Of a stretch of 64,000 nt of DNA, positions 18,564-27,040 are shown piece by piece; the stretch's first letter is position 1, and each line of letters begins with the position of its first letter. This DNA comes from Nitrososphaerota archaeon. GTDB taxonomy: Archaea; Thermoproteota; Nitrososphaeria_A; Caldarchaeales; Calditenuaceae. The notes under the pieces are model-generated. The model ran no database searches and was not told the origin of the DNA. It saw only the letters and a program-made list of their open reading frames with translations. Position numbers and translations under genes: made by a program. The DNA lies in contig WUQR01000139.1 of the NCBI GenBank assembly GCA_009889515.1, positions 1 through 64,000 of the forward strand. Reading direction: 5' to 3'.

Positions 18564-18938
18564 TTAGGGTCTGTTCAGAACCCTAGGCCTTCTCCTCGCC
18601 GCCAACGCGCCCACTATTCCGCCTATCAGGGAGGTGATTAGGCCGGCGGCGCCAGCTATCGGAACCACTATGAATCTTAGGCCGGCTAGTAGGCCCTCGC
18701 CACCGGAGACGTAGGGTCTAGTTGCAATCCCTGCGAAGACTCCGAGGCCGAATAGCACAGCTATCATGAGGGAGAGGAGTAGGCCCTTGAACCTGTAGGC
18801 CAGCCCATATAGGAGGCCTGAGACAAACCCTCCTATGAGTATGACGAGCCACCCCACCGGGTTATCGGCGTATGTCAGGTAGGCTGTTGCGAGCGTGCTC
18901 AGGAGGGCGATAGCCGAGGCGTAGAGTCCAAGCCCCAT
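18564..18938 (-). CDS. Small polytopic membrane protein
   Basis: Starting at ATG 18938, this is a protein of about 124 residues with four hydrophobic segments and a basic tail (AARRRPRVLNRP). A longer frame opens at 19052, but its extra 38 residues are not membrane-like and they cover a TATA-like TTAATATC about 35 nt before 18938. I therefore prefer the short form. No family recognised. It resembles the small glycine-rich membrane proteins common in TACK archaea. Confidence 0.65.
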   Translation of the reverse strand: MGLGLYASAIALLSTLATAYLTYADNPVGWLVILIGGFVSGLLYGLAYRFKGLLLSLMIAVLFGLGVFAGIATRPYVSGGEGLLAGLRFIVVPIAGAAGLITSLIGGIVGALAARRRPRVLNRP

Positions 18939-19184
18939 GCAAACCGCCTGGCAGCAACCGCTCCTCGGAGAAGATATTAAGCTTTTCAACACAATTTTTC
19001 TGAAGCCCCAATCAAAGGAATTTTTCAGGACAGTCCGCATTCTCGAGACCACCTCAACATGTGTGACGGGTGGATTCTGGAGGATGGGATAGTGGTTAGA
19101 GATGCTCAGGGTATTCTCTGAGAAGTCGGTTCTCCTCGGTCATCTCGCTAAAGCTTTTTTCTACGTGTTGGTGGAGGGCTGGGG

Positions 19185-20000
19185 GTGAATTTACTGCCGG
19201 GCGATGAGAGTAGCGGGGACTCAATGGTCTTCATCTCCTCAGCGGAGTTCGGAGAGCTAATAGCCGAGCTCAGAAGACTCAACACGGGGCCAAGCTTCCT
19301 AGTCTCAGTCCTGAGAGAGCTTGAGAGGCATGGTGTATTGTCGGAGAGGGAGAAGGCGCTCGAGATATTGCAGGACGCCCTGGCAAGGAGGGCGAGCCGT
19401 CCCCAGCCCTCGGAGCTGGGCGAGGCGGTAGCCCGCGTAATACTGAGCGGAGACATTAACCCTGACAACTTGGAGAACGCCGCCGAGGCGCTCCAGAGCC
19501 TGGCTAGGCTAGCCGTTGCGAAGGGTGCTCACTCGAGGGCGGCGGAGAGGGCCAAGGAGACTGTCGCCAGAGCCCTTCTGCCGGCCCTGCAGAGCTACCT
19601 TGTCCCCAGGTGGGTTTACAGGTCGCTGGAGAGGACTACTGCACAGCTCAGGGAGAGGGTTGCTCTGCAAGAGCTCGAGCTGGAGAGGCTCAAGACGCTC
19701 CTCAAGAGGAGTGGTAGGGAAGTCCCAGTCCAGCGCCTCTACATAGTCTCAGGCCTCCTCGAAGAAGACCCCCTCCCGATGGAGGGAGAGATAGTCAAGA
19801 TACCCTGCACAGTCTGCAGGGAGCTGAACTTCTTCCACCTACCCCGCGAGGAGGTCTGCAGGGAGGCGGGCGCTAAACACCTACTCTTCAGGCTCCACTG
19901 CAGCTATTGCGGAAGGCCTATAGACCTCGAGCCTGAGAGGGTTCTGAGGCTCCTTGAGGCGAGGGTTAGTGAGGCGCAGCAGGACCTGAGGAGGCGTTAG
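19185..20000 (+). CDS. Hypothetical helical protein with C-terminal zinc ribbon
   Basis: 271 residues from a GTG start. The first 190 are helical and rich in Arg, Glu and Leu, with a coiled coil at about 145-180 (QLRERVALQELELERLKTLL). The C-terminus has CTVC at about 208-211 and CSYC at about 241-244, which would form one zinc ribbon. No family recognised. The codon use matches its neighbours. Zinc ribbon plus coiled coil suggests a cytoplasmic nucleic-acid or scaffold role, but this is inference. Confidence 0.7.
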   Translation: MNLLPGDESSGDSMVFISSAEFGELIAELRRLNTGPSFLVSVLRELERHGVLSEREKALEILQDALARRASRPQPSELGEAVARVILSGDINPDNLENAAEALQSLARLAVAKGAHSRAAERAKETVARALLPALQSYLVPRWVYRSLERTTAQLRERVALQELELERLKTLLKRSGREVPVQRLYIVSGLLEEDPLPMEGEIVKIPCTVCRELNFFHLPREEVCREAGAKHLLFRLHCSYCGRPIDLEPERVLRLLEARVSEAQQDLRRR

Positions 20001-20035
20001 ACACTAAATACAGGCTCCGCCCCTGTAAGGGCGTA

Positions 20036-20290
20036 TTGGCGGCTGATGTTAAGACCAAGTTGAGAGTTCGGGGGTTCTGGTCGCAGTCTACCAGCAGGAT
20101 TAGGGAGGAGATCGAGCCGGTCAGGCTGGCGGTGAAACGGATAGAGGAATCTGTTAAGATAGACTTGAAGAGGAGGCAGAACATCAGCAGGGATGAGAGG
20201 GGTGCGCTTAAGACGGGGCTTATAAGGGCCAGCCAAACCCATAGGCGGCTCCTAGCGAGGATTAGGTCTGGGATGAAGGGGGTGGCTTGA
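20036..20290 (+). CDS. Small basic helical hypothetical protein
   Basis: 84 residues from a TTG start, very rich in Arg and Lys with helical periodicity (RLAVKRIEESVKIDLKRRQN) and a basic end. It lies 35 nt after the preceding gene on the same strand, probably co-transcribed. No family recognised. The strongly basic composition would suit nucleic-acid binding. Confidence 0.5.
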   Translation: MAADVKTKLRVRGFWSQSTSRIREEIEPVRLAVKRIEESVKIDLKRRQNISRDERGALKTGLIRASQTHRRLLARIRSGMKGVA

Positions 20291-20329
20291 GGGGGCTATA
20301 GGCGTGGGAGGGGAGGGGCGTGCTGTGAA

Positions 20330-20530
20330 ATGGCGCATTATGCAAGGATTTTTGGCCGTGCAACGACCCTCGCCCTCATACTAGCTCTCCCACCAATCCT
20401 GGGCCTCCTATACCTCAGGAGCATGAGGCTCTATGGAGCCTTGGAAATAAGCCTCTGGATTGTGTTTAGCCTCCTCTGGAACACTCTAGTCTTGGTTCTG
20501 TTCGTGAAGGGGAAGCTCTTCTCCAAATAG
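20330..20530 (+). CDS. Small membrane protein, two transmembrane segments
   Basis: 66 residues with two hydrophobic helices (about 9-28 and 36-58), a short basic link (RSMRLYG) and a basic end (KGKLFSK). It follows the two preceding small genes on the same strand. It converges on the AbrB-like gene with a 16-nt gap. No family recognised. Confidence 0.5.
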   Translation: MAHYARIFGRATTLALILALPPILGLLYLRSMRLYGALEISLWIVFSLLWNTLVLVLFVKGKLFSK

Positions 20531-20546
20531 GGAGAAATCAGGGTTT

Positions 20547-20810
20547 TTAGAAGCTGAGGAGCTTGACAACTATTGTGTCGTCCTCACGCCTCATGACTAT
20601 TGTCTTAGCCTTGTCGAACATTGGCCTGAGCCTAGTGGGCACGTAGACTCTTCCATGCCTGTCCAGGCTTACCTGCCACCTCTCCCCACCTGCCTCAATC
20701 ACGATAAAGGCGGCGCCCCGGGCCAGCTCCCTCGGAACCCGGAGCCTCCAGTAGCGCTTGAGCGTCTTACTCACCTTCACCTCCTTAACCGAGGCTAGGC
20801 CAGCCAACAC
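20547..20810 (-). CDS. AbrB/SpoVT-like DNA-binding protein
   Basis: With GTG at 20810 this is an 87-residue protein. It has two swapped-hairpin-like units, VSKTLKRYWRLRVPREL and VSLDRHGRVYVPTRLR; the second carries the classic D-x-x-G-R-V-x-V-P motif of AbrB-type domains. These are dimeric transcription regulators or antitoxins. The start is set by the TATA GTTTATATTA (20831-20840), about 25 nt upstream, which gives a leaderless transcript. The longer frame to 20879 runs through this promoter. No toxin gene lies beside it. Confidence 0.65.
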   Translation of the reverse strand: MLAGLASVKEVKVSKTLKRYWRLRVPRELARGAAFIVIEAGGERWQVSLDRHGRVYVPTRLRPMFDKAKTIVMRREDDTIVVKLLSF

Positions 20811-20830
20811 ATAATGGTAATACCGGTGGA

Positions 20831-20840
20831 TAATATAAAC
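20831..20840 (-). promoter_or_regulatory. TATA box of the AbrB-like gene
   Basis: Read leftward, GTTTATATTA is centred about 25 nt from the GTG at 20810. That spacing fits a leaderless archaeal transcript and decides the start codon. Confidence 0.6.
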
Positions 20841-21004
20841 CCGTCTATAAACGCCTCTAAAATCACATGTGTTAATCAAATTATGGGAATGGACAGGCTG
20901 GAAGCGCGTCCTTGTCGGAGATGGTCTGCTGAATGAGTTTGTACTCTCTCCCTAGTCTCAGTTGGGTTAGCCTAAAATGGTGGGCTTAGGCTGTATTCTC
21001 GTCG

Positions 21005-21958
21005 ATGGTTCTGAAGATTGCTGAGATGCTCGGGACTACTACGAGGTTTATGCTTGAAGGTGTTGGGCGGGGAAACACCTTCAGGGGGATTGTTTACGCC
21101 TCGGCTACCTTCCTCATAAGGTCCATAGCCCTAGGCATGATGCTTCCACTAATCCTGAGGGATGTGGTGGCTGCTTTAAGCTCCTCGCCCCCCGATGCTA
21201 GACTTCTAAACCAAGGACTGCTTTCGCTCGGGGTAGTGGCGGTAGCTGTCTCGGCCAGCGAGTGGCTTCTAAAGCCCTTCTGGCAATACATGGCGCGGGG
21301 AATCGTGGAGATTAAGAGGAGTATTGTGAACCGCGCCGCCCCCATAGGGGGAGACTCCAAAGACGTCATAGGGCGGATTGTGAGCGACGTCGACTTTGTT
21401 ATCTGGAACAACTCAACGAGCCTTACCGTGATTCTACCAAACTTCTTGACTATGCTGGCCTCGCTCGCGGCTATGATGCAGCTCAGCCCACTGCTTGGGC
21501 TTATCTCCCTCTCTCTAGTCCCACCACTCTTCGCTACAACCGAGTATTATGTCAGGCGGGCTGAGCAGGCCAGAAACCTAGAGAGGAGTTTCTACAGCCA
21601 GAGCATACACTTTGCAGATAGGCTTCTGAATGGTGGGAGAGACGAGCTTCAGGGCTTCCAGTACTCGCTTGACAAGTGGCTTAGCGGAATATCCAGGCTG
21701 ATACACTATGACAGGATCTTCTGGTTCACGGGCCTATTATTCGGCACATCCCTTCCCTTCATGATTCTCTGGTCTGGTTTGAACGAGCTTAACAATGGCC
21801 GTCTCGATGTTGGGTCGCTAGCCGGCTCACTCTACGCAAGCATAAACTACTCCCTCGCGTTGGTGAACGGTTTCTGGGGGCTGTGCATGCTTGGCCAGTC
21901 GCTCGCAGCGATAAGGAGGGTTGAGGCCCTGAGCCGGGCGCGGGTCGGGGCCGCCTAG
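21005..21958 (+). CDS. ABC exporter-type membrane domain without ATPase
   Basis: 317 residues with about five or six membrane helices. They follow the layout of type 1 ABC exporter membrane domains, including the cytoplasmic loop signature GRIVSDVDFV followed by LTVILPNFLTMLASLAAM and LGLISLSLVP. Such domains are normally fused to a nucleotide-binding domain, but this protein ends right after the membrane part (EALSRARVGAA). No Walker A, signature or Walker B motif follows, and the next gene is an unrelated oxidoreductase. It either works with an ATPase encoded elsewhere or is a remnant. Confidence 0.6.
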   Translation: MVLKIAEMLGTTTRFMLEGVGRGNTFRGIVYASATFLIRSIALGMMLPLILRDVVAALSSSPPDARLLNQGLLSLGVVAVAVSASEWLLKPFWQYMARGIVEIKRSIVNRAAPIGGDSKDVIGRIVSDVDFVIWNNSTSLTVILPNFLTMLASLAAMMQLSPLLGLISLSLVPPLFATTEYYVRRAEQARNLERSFYSQSIHFADRLLNGGRDELQGFQYSLDKWLSGISRLIHYDRIFWFTGLLFGTSLPFMILWSGLNELNNGRLDVGSLAGSLYASINYSLALVNGFWGLCMLGQSLAAIRRVEALSRARVGAA

Positions 21959-22024
21959 CTCTGTGGCGGAGGCCAGCAGAAGGCAAAGATTTTTACTGGT
22001 CTAGATAATAGAGTGGTTCGCGGT

Positions 22025-23077
22025 ATGGGGTCCGTAAAGCTAGGTGTACTGGGCTCCGGCTTCGTCGTCTCCTATTTCCACCTACCCTCCCTGAAGGAGA
22101 TTCCAAACGTCGAGGTTGTGGCGATAGGGAGTAGGAGGCAGGCGCCCGTTGAGGAGCTGGCCAAGAAGTTCGGCGTGAAGAAGGCATACCATGGCGACAA
22201 CTATCTGGAGAGGCTGTGTAGGGACCCGGAGATAGACTCTGTCCTCATCTGTCTCCCCAACTTCCTCCACCTCCAAGCCACAATACACGCTGCCGAGAAC
22301 GGGAAGAACGTAATCTGCGAGAAGCCCCTGGGTAGGAACGCCGAAGAGGCGAGGCAGATGCTTGACGCGGTTGAGAGGCATAAGGTCCTCCACGGATATG
22401 CCGAGAACCAGGTCTTCACCCCCCAGATCACTCGGGTGAAGGAGATGATTGATAATGGTGCGCTGGGGCGGGTCTTCTGGGTCAGGACGAGGGAGGCTCA
22501 CTTCGGGCCGCACTCCGACTGGTTCTGGAACCCTGAGCTCTCGGGCGGCGGCTCCCTGCTAGACATGGGCTGCCACTCAGTCGAGGTTGCGCGCTACTTT
22601 ATCGGTGATGAGCCGGTTGAGGTTATGGGCTGGGGCGCCACACTAGTTCATGGTGCGAGGACTAGGGCTGAGGATAACAGCCTCGCCTTTGTCAGGTATC
22701 GGGGCGGGCAGGTGGGCCAGTCTGAGAACAGCTGGGCGGCCCATGGGGGGCTGGACCTTAGATACGAGGTCTACGGCTCTGAGGGTGCAGCGTTCATAGA
22801 CGTTACGCGGGAGACAGGTGTAAGGGTCTTCACGGTGGCGCCGGAGGAGAAGGTTGGCTACGTGGTCGAGAAGGCGGAGGTTGCTCGGGGATGGATGTAC
22901 CCAATATGGCGCGAACACGAGCTCTACGGCTACCTACACGAGCTCCAACACTTCATACAGGCCTTCTCTGATGGGAGGATGCCGAGGGAAACCTACAGGG
23001 ACGGCTACCTCGTCAACAAGATCCTAGACGCAGCATACAAGTCTATGAAGAGCGGCAGGTGGGAGAGAATCCAGTGA
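22025..23077 (+). CDS. Gfo/Idh/MocA family NAD(P)-dependent oxidoreductase
   Basis: About 350 residues. The N-terminal Rossmann domain begins KLGVLGSGFVVSYFHLPSL. It has the family lysine motif CEKPLGRNAEEA (about 95-106) and the substrate-domain stretch GGSLLDMGCHSVEVARYF with its catalytic-region His. These enzymes oxidise or reduce sugars, inositols or related substrates, and the substrate cannot be read from sequence. A GTG at 22013 gives four more residues. A T-rich TATA-like element lies near 21990. Confidence 0.85.
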   Translation: MGSVKLGVLGSGFVVSYFHLPSLKEIPNVEVVAIGSRRQAPVEELAKKFGVKKAYHGDNYLERLCRDPEIDSVLICLPNFLHLQATIHAAENGKNVICEKPLGRNAEEARQMLDAVERHKVLHGYAENQVFTPQITRVKEMIDNGALGRVFWVRTREAHFGPHSDWFWNPELSGGGSLLDMGCHSVEVARYFIGDEPVEVMGWGATLVHGARTRAEDNSLAFVRYRGGQVGQSENSWAAHGGLDLRYEVYGSEGAAFIDVTRETGVRVFTVAPEEKVGYVVEKAEVARGWMYPIWREHELYGYLHELQHFIQAFSDGRMPRETYRDGYLVNKILDAAYKSMKSGRWERIQ

Positions 23078-23152
23078 TAGTGCTGAGACGCTAAGATTCT
23101 CGTAAATTCCTTAGTTTTTGGCTCTGGTGGGGTTAGGGGGTGGTCTCGGCGG

Positions 23153-23176
23153 CCTCTCTATCTTAAAATAGAGAGG
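23153..23176 (+). promoter_or_regulatory. Palindrome wrapped around the PINA TATA box
   Basis: A perfect inverted repeat with 9-nt arms, CCTCTCTAT and ATAGAGAGG, flanks a 6-nt centre, CTTAAA. The whole contains a TATA-like CTTAAAATA. It lies 40 nt before the ATG of the PINA gene. A dimeric regulator bound here would block TBP directly, so it looks like a repressor operator. Confidence 0.6.
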
Positions 23177-23215
23177 CGGGGGTGGTAGTGGTGTAGAGGG
23201 TCGTAGCGTAAGGGC

Positions 23216-24754
23216 ATGCGGGTGCTTATTCCGGATGAGCTAGTTATCACGTCTAGGCTTATGGAGAGGTGGGTTTTGGAGAATGGTTTTGGCGGTAAGG
23301 TGCTGATATACTCTGGGATTTTGAGGAGTTTGGAGGAGAAGCTTAGGCGGGGGGATGAGGCGGGGATTAACGCTTTCAAGAGTTTGAGGGAGGCGTGCGA
23401 GAGGGCTGGAGCCTCTCTGGAGATCGTGGACGTTGAGGGTGGCGCGGCGGATTTGAGGACCGCCTTGAGGACTCTTGCAGCGAATAGCGGAGGAGAGATA
23501 GTGACCTCAGACCCTGTTACAGCTAGGCTCTGCGAGGCCCTCTCAATCAAGTTCAGATACCTCGCTCCGAGCAAGATACTAGACCTCGAGAAGATATTCC
23601 AAGGGAGTGTAATGTCCCTCCACCTTAAGGAGTCCGTTCCTCCGAGGGTTAAGAAGGGTGTCCCTGGCGCGTGGAGGTTTGAGGAGCTGTCTGCCAAGCC
23701 GATGAGTAGGGAGGAGCTCGAGCTCATCATAGCCCAGATAATGATGGATGTCTACTCGACGCTTGGGAGGGAGTCGTTCATAGAGGTGGAGAAGGGCGAC
23801 ACCATGATCGTCCAGCTCCGCGACTTCAGGATAGTAATCACGAGGCCGCCGCTGAGTGATGGCTTGGAAGTTACTGTCGTGAGGCCGATAGTGAGGAAGA
23901 GTCTCGAGGACTATGACTTGCACCCGAGCCTCATGGCGAGGCTTGTGGAGAAGGCTGAGGGCATACTCGTAGCGGGGCCGCCGGGGATGGGTAAGTCAAC
24001 CTTCGCCCAAGCCCTGGCGGAGTATTACAGGTCTCTCGGCATGGTAGTCAAGACGATTGAGAGCCCCCGCGACCTACAGGTCTCGAGCGAGATCACCCAG
24101 TACTCTAAGTCGGCGGCAACGCATGGAGAGCTCTACGACGTCCTCCTGCTCAGCAGGCCGGACTACACTGTCTTCGACGAGATGAGGGATACGGACGACT
24201 TCAAGATATTCATCGACCTGAGGCTGGCGGGGATTGGGATGGTCGGCGTCATCCACGCGACGACGCCCATCGACGCAATCCAGCGGATAGCCCAGAGGCT
24301 CGACATCGGCGTAATCCCATCCGTCATAGACACTGTGATATTCATGGATAAGGGCGCTGTCTCCAAGATATACACGCTAGAGGTTGTAGTGAAGGTTCCG
24401 AGGGGGTTGAGGAAGGCAGACCTGGCCAGGCCGACTGTCCTGGTGAAGGACTTCCTGACGGGGAATGTCGAGTATGAGCTATACGTCTTCGGCGAGAGGA
24501 CTTTCATAGTGCCTGCAGGCGAGGGTGGCGGACGCGGCGAGGGTGGGGCAGACAACAAGGTGGCGGACATCGCCTCATCGATACTTGGGAAGCACATCCG
24601 CGGATACAGGCTGAGGGTGGTGGGCGACCAGCTGAGAATCGAGATCCCGCCAGAGTACATGAAGGTGTATGTCAGGAAGTGTCAGAAGAGGATCTACAGG
24701 CTTTGCAGGGAGATGAACATGGCGCTGGACGTCGTAGTATTGAACGGCGAATAG
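23216..24754 (+). CDS. pina: PINA-type ATPase (PIN + P-loop ATPase + KH)
   Basis: 512 residues. The PIN-like domain at 1-130 is followed by a PilT/VirB11-type ATPase with P-loop GPPGMGKST at 254-262, an acidic Walker B-like stretch TVFDEMRD near 317-324 and IHATTPIDAIQR near 348. A KH-like domain follows at about 455-510 after a glycine-rich linker. The order matches archaeal PINA, a hexameric Holliday-junction branch-migration ATPase described in Sulfolobus. The preceding palindrome suggests regulated expression. Confidence 0.88.
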   Translation: MRVLIPDELVITSRLMERWVLENGFGGKVLIYSGILRSLEEKLRRGDEAGINAFKSLREACERAGASLEIVDVEGGAADLRTALRTLAANSGGEIVTSDPVTARLCEALSIKFRYLAPSKILDLEKIFQGSVMSLHLKESVPPRVKKGVPGAWRFEELSAKPMSREELELIIAQIMMDVYSTLGRESFIEVEKGDTMIVQLRDFRIVITRPPLSDGLEVTVVRPIVRKSLEDYDLHPSLMARLVEKAEGILVAGPPGMGKSTFAQALAEYYRSLGMVVKTIESPRDLQVSSEITQYSKSAATHGELYDVLLLSRPDYTVFDEMRDTDDFKIFIDLRLAGIGMVGVIHATTPIDAIQRIAQRLDIGVIPSVIDTVIFMDKGAVSKIYTLEVVVKVPRGLRKADLARPTVLVKDFLTGNVEYELYVFGERTFIVPAGEGGGRGEGGADNKVADIASSILGKHIRGYRLRVVGDQLRIEIPPEYMKVYVRKCQKRIYRLCREMNMALDVVVLNGE

Positions 24755-24807
24755 ACGTGTATCTTATTTAGACGCGACGTAAGAAATAAATAATAGCACA
24801 AAAACGT

Positions 24808-25623
24808 ATGGCCATGTTGAATAAAGACGTTGTTTTCAGGGACCTCCTGCTGCTGGGTCATTTTCCGGGTAGGCGGGTGGTTGGCCTGGGGGCGAGGATT
24901 CCGGACGCTGGGCCGAGCCTGCAGCAGGTCATCCAAGAGCTGGTCAAGAAGGGATTGAATCCTATCTCGGTCGAGGCTGCACCCAACGCGGCGAACCCCA
25001 GCGAATACTTCCTCATTACTTTTATAGACTTGGGCAGCGTGGAGGAGAATGTTTTAACAGGGCTTATATCCGATCTCGAGTCATCGAGAATAATCAGCCG
25101 CGCCCAGATATTCAGCTCCCCCCTTCCGGGCATCTTAGGCGACACCTACTCCGACTACAAGGGATTCCTCAGATTCCGCGCATTAGTAATCGGTGAGCCA
25201 GCGATGAGCGGTTTTATCAGAGGGCTCTACAGGACCTTTGGGGAGGCAGGCGCAGTCTTCCTCTACCATGTTGGAAAGAGCATCGGGAGCACGGCGGCGA
25301 GAATCTACTCAGACATCCTGAACGTCAAGGACTTGGAGGCGCAGTATAGGAGCGCTGAACTCTTCTTCCGCGCCCTCGGATATGTCAGGTTTATGAGCCT
25401 GAACCGCTGGGATGGCAAGACAGTCACGGCCGTCTTAACCGATAACCTAGAGTGCCAACTTCTCAGAGATATTAGGCGTCCACCTATTTGTCAGTGGGTT
25501 AGGGGGATGATTGAGGGTGCCGTGGAGGTCTTTGAGGGTGAGGAGTATGAGTCTGAGGAGGTGGCGTGCATAAACATGGGGGACAGCAGCTGCAAGATAG
25601 TGTTGAGGCCTGTCTCCAGATAG
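24808..25623 (+). CDS. V4R-domain protein
   Basis: 271 residues. The C-terminal half (about 110-268) is a V4R (4-vinyl reductase) domain: FGEAGAVFLYHVGKSIG, then a Cys-containing core ending EVACINMGDSSCKIVL. V4R domains bind small hydrophobic ligands and often sit in archaeal signalling or gene-regulation proteins. The N-terminal 100 residues are alpha/beta and resemble an ACT- or ferredoxin-like regulatory domain (FLITFIDLGSVEENVLTGLI). There is no catalytic or DNA-binding domain, so it is probably a ligand sensor acting through a partner. Confidence 0.75.
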   Translation: MAMLNKDVVFRDLLLLGHFPGRRVVGLGARIPDAGPSLQQVIQELVKKGLNPISVEAAPNAANPSEYFLITFIDLGSVEENVLTGLISDLESSRIISRAQIFSSPLPGILGDTYSDYKGFLRFRALVIGEPAMSGFIRGLYRTFGEAGAVFLYHVGKSIGSTAARIYSDILNVKDLEAQYRSAELFFRALGYVRFMSLNRWDGKTVTAVLTDNLECQLLRDIRRPPICQWVRGMIEGAVEVFEGEEYESEEVACINMGDSSCKIVLRPVSR

Positions 25624-25696
25624 CCTGTCCTCCGATTACTCGCATCTATGCATTCTTAAAAGGTTATTATTATCCTGGCCGTCCCTGCTAGTTTAG

Positions 25697-26089
25697 ATGA
25701 CTTCACCCGAGCTGGAGAATATCCTCGACCACTATAGGAATCCGCGGAACTATGGGGAGCTCCCGGACGCCGACATACGTGTGAAGGACTCCAACCCCCT
25801 CTGCGGCGACGTGGTTGAGATGCACATCAAGGTTAGGGATGGTGTCGTCGAGGACATCAGGTTCAGAGGAAAGGGCTGTGCAATCAGCCAGGCCTCAGCC
25901 TCAATGCTGACCGAGAGGGTTAGGGGCATGAGGCTCGAAGACATCAAGAGTATTGACAGGCAGCAGATACTCGACATGCTGGGAATTGAGCTGAGCCCCG
26001 TGAGGCTTAAGTGCGCCCTCCTCAGCCTGAAGGTCCTCAAGGTCGGCGTCTACGGCTATCTCGGCGAGAAGCTCAAGCCCGAGGAATAG
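25697..26089 (+). CDS. sufU: Fe-S cluster assembly scaffold (SufU/IscU-like)
   Basis: 130 residues of the NifU N-terminal scaffold family. It has the three cluster ligands C36 (NPLCGD, with the following Asp), C61 (GKGCAIS) and C106 (RLKCALL). The N-terminus ILDHYRNPRNYG is typical. It assembles iron-sulfur clusters on Cys ligands, for example for Cas4 or the Cox Fe-S subunit. A TATA-like CTTAAAAGG lies about 40 nt before the ATG. It is not followed by sufS or sufBD and converges on sfsA with a 1-nt gap. Confidence 0.9.
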   Translation: MTSPELENILDHYRNPRNYGELPDADIRVKDSNPLCGDVVEMHIKVRDGVVEDIRFRGKGCAISQASASMLTERVRGMRLEDIKSIDRQQILDMLGIELSPVRLKCALLSLKVLKVGVYGYLGEKLKPEE

Positions 26090-26090
26090 C

Positions 26091-26798
26091 TCACCCAAGC
26101 TCTACAGGCAAATCCGGGGAATCCAGCAGAACCTCCCCACCCTCCAAGTGCATCTTAACTGAGCGTATCTCGACACCCCTCTCCCTAGCCTCTCTGAGCT
26201 TCTCACAGAGGATGGGGTCTACACTGCAGCAGGGCCTGAAGTGTGTACATCTTGGATGGGCGGCGATGAACGCTATGACTGCCCTCAAACCCTCGCCTCT
26301 TGCCTCCACCAGCCTGTCCACATGCCTCCTCCCCCTCTCACTAATAGTGTCAGGATACATGCAGGCCCCATCCTCTGAGAAGTAGACGGCTGACTTGACC
26401 TCCAATAGCCCGAGACCATCAGCACTCTCAAGGAGATAATCTATCCGCGAACCCCTGTAGGCGGCCTCTCTACCTCTCACGCCCCAGCCCCTAAGCCAGC
26501 CTATCAACCCCCTCCCCCACGCATCCTCAAAGGCCGCGACCTGCGTGTAAGGATCTATGACAGCCGCCACACCCCCACCAACCTCGACCCCGACAATCAC
26601 GCCAGCCGTCCTCCCACCGCTCCGAGGCTCATAGAGGAGTGGGGCCCCGGGGTAGAGCAGGTCCAAGAGCCTCCCAGTATTCCTCGTGTGGAGCAGAATC
26701 CTCTCTCCACCCGCCTCGGCCTCGACCACAAACCTGTTAAGCCTCCTAAGGGCCACGGCCTTCTCAAGCCTAAGGCTCAGCAACACCCCACCCCTCAA
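26091..26798 (-). CDS. sfsA: SfsA homologue
   Basis: 235 residues. The N-terminal OB-like half contains RRLNRFVVEAEAGGE and HTRNTGRLLDLL. The C-terminal half has the nuclease-like motif RIDYLLES...LLEVKSAVYF and ends with the conserved HPRCTHFRPCCSVDP. SfsA proteins bind DNA and carry a PD-(D/E)xK-type fold; their role in archaea is not settled. The start shown is a TTG. Confidence 0.9.
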   Translation of the reverse strand: MRGGVLLSLRLEKAVALRRLNRFVVEAEAGGERILLHTRNTGRLLDLLYPGAPLLYEPRSGGRTAGVIVGVEVGGGVAAVIDPYTQVAAFEDAWGRGLIGWLRGWGVRGREAAYRGSRIDYLLESADGLGLLEVKSAVYFSEDGACMYPDTISERGRRHVDRLVEARGEGLRAVIAFIAAHPRCTHFRPCCSVDPILCEKLREARERGVEIRSVKMHLEGGEVLLDSPDLPVELG

Positions 26799-26832
26799 AC
26801 CCGCCCCCCTCCCTTAGGCCTGGCCGGCAGAT

Positions 26833-26841
26833 GTTTATTTA
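26833..26841 (+). promoter_or_regulatory. TATA box of 5S rRNA
   Basis: TTTATTTA lies about 28 nt upstream of the 5' end of the 5S rRNA stem. That is the spacing expected for transcription starting at the gene itself, so 5S is transcribed alone. Confidence 0.6.
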
Positions 26842-26864
26842 GTGGTCCGACCAACTCTCAGCGG

Positions 26865-26988
26865 TGGGTTGCCGGTCATAGGGTAGGGGAAACACCCGGT
26901 CCCATTCCGAACCCGGAAGTTAAGCCCTACCCGCCCGGCGAGTAGTGCTTTGCGGGAGCGGGCGCGAAAGCCGGGTGCTGGCAACCCA
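26865..26988 (+). rRNA. rrf: 5S rRNA
   Basis: About 124 nt. The ends pair perfectly (TGGGTTGCC at 26865-26873 with GGCAACCCA at 26980-26988). The conserved loop core CCCATTCCGAACCCGGAAGTTAAG is at about 26901-26924. No 16S or 23S gene is nearby. 5S genes unlinked from the large rRNA operon are common in TACK archaea. Confidence 0.95.
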
Positions 26989-27040
26989 TTCCATCTATAG
27001 GGTTTTATCGTGTTTTGTGGGCATGGCTTGTTGAGTCTCT

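Noticed and set aside
18939-19052. N-terminal extension of the small membrane protein
   Set aside because: Runs through a TATA-like element and codes for a non-membrane, Cys/Arg-rich stretch.
20547-20810. Toxin-antitoxin pair with the AbrB-like protein as antitoxin
   Set aside because: No adjacent co-directional toxin-like gene; the nearest neighbours are a convergent small membrane protein and a divergent ABC-type protein.
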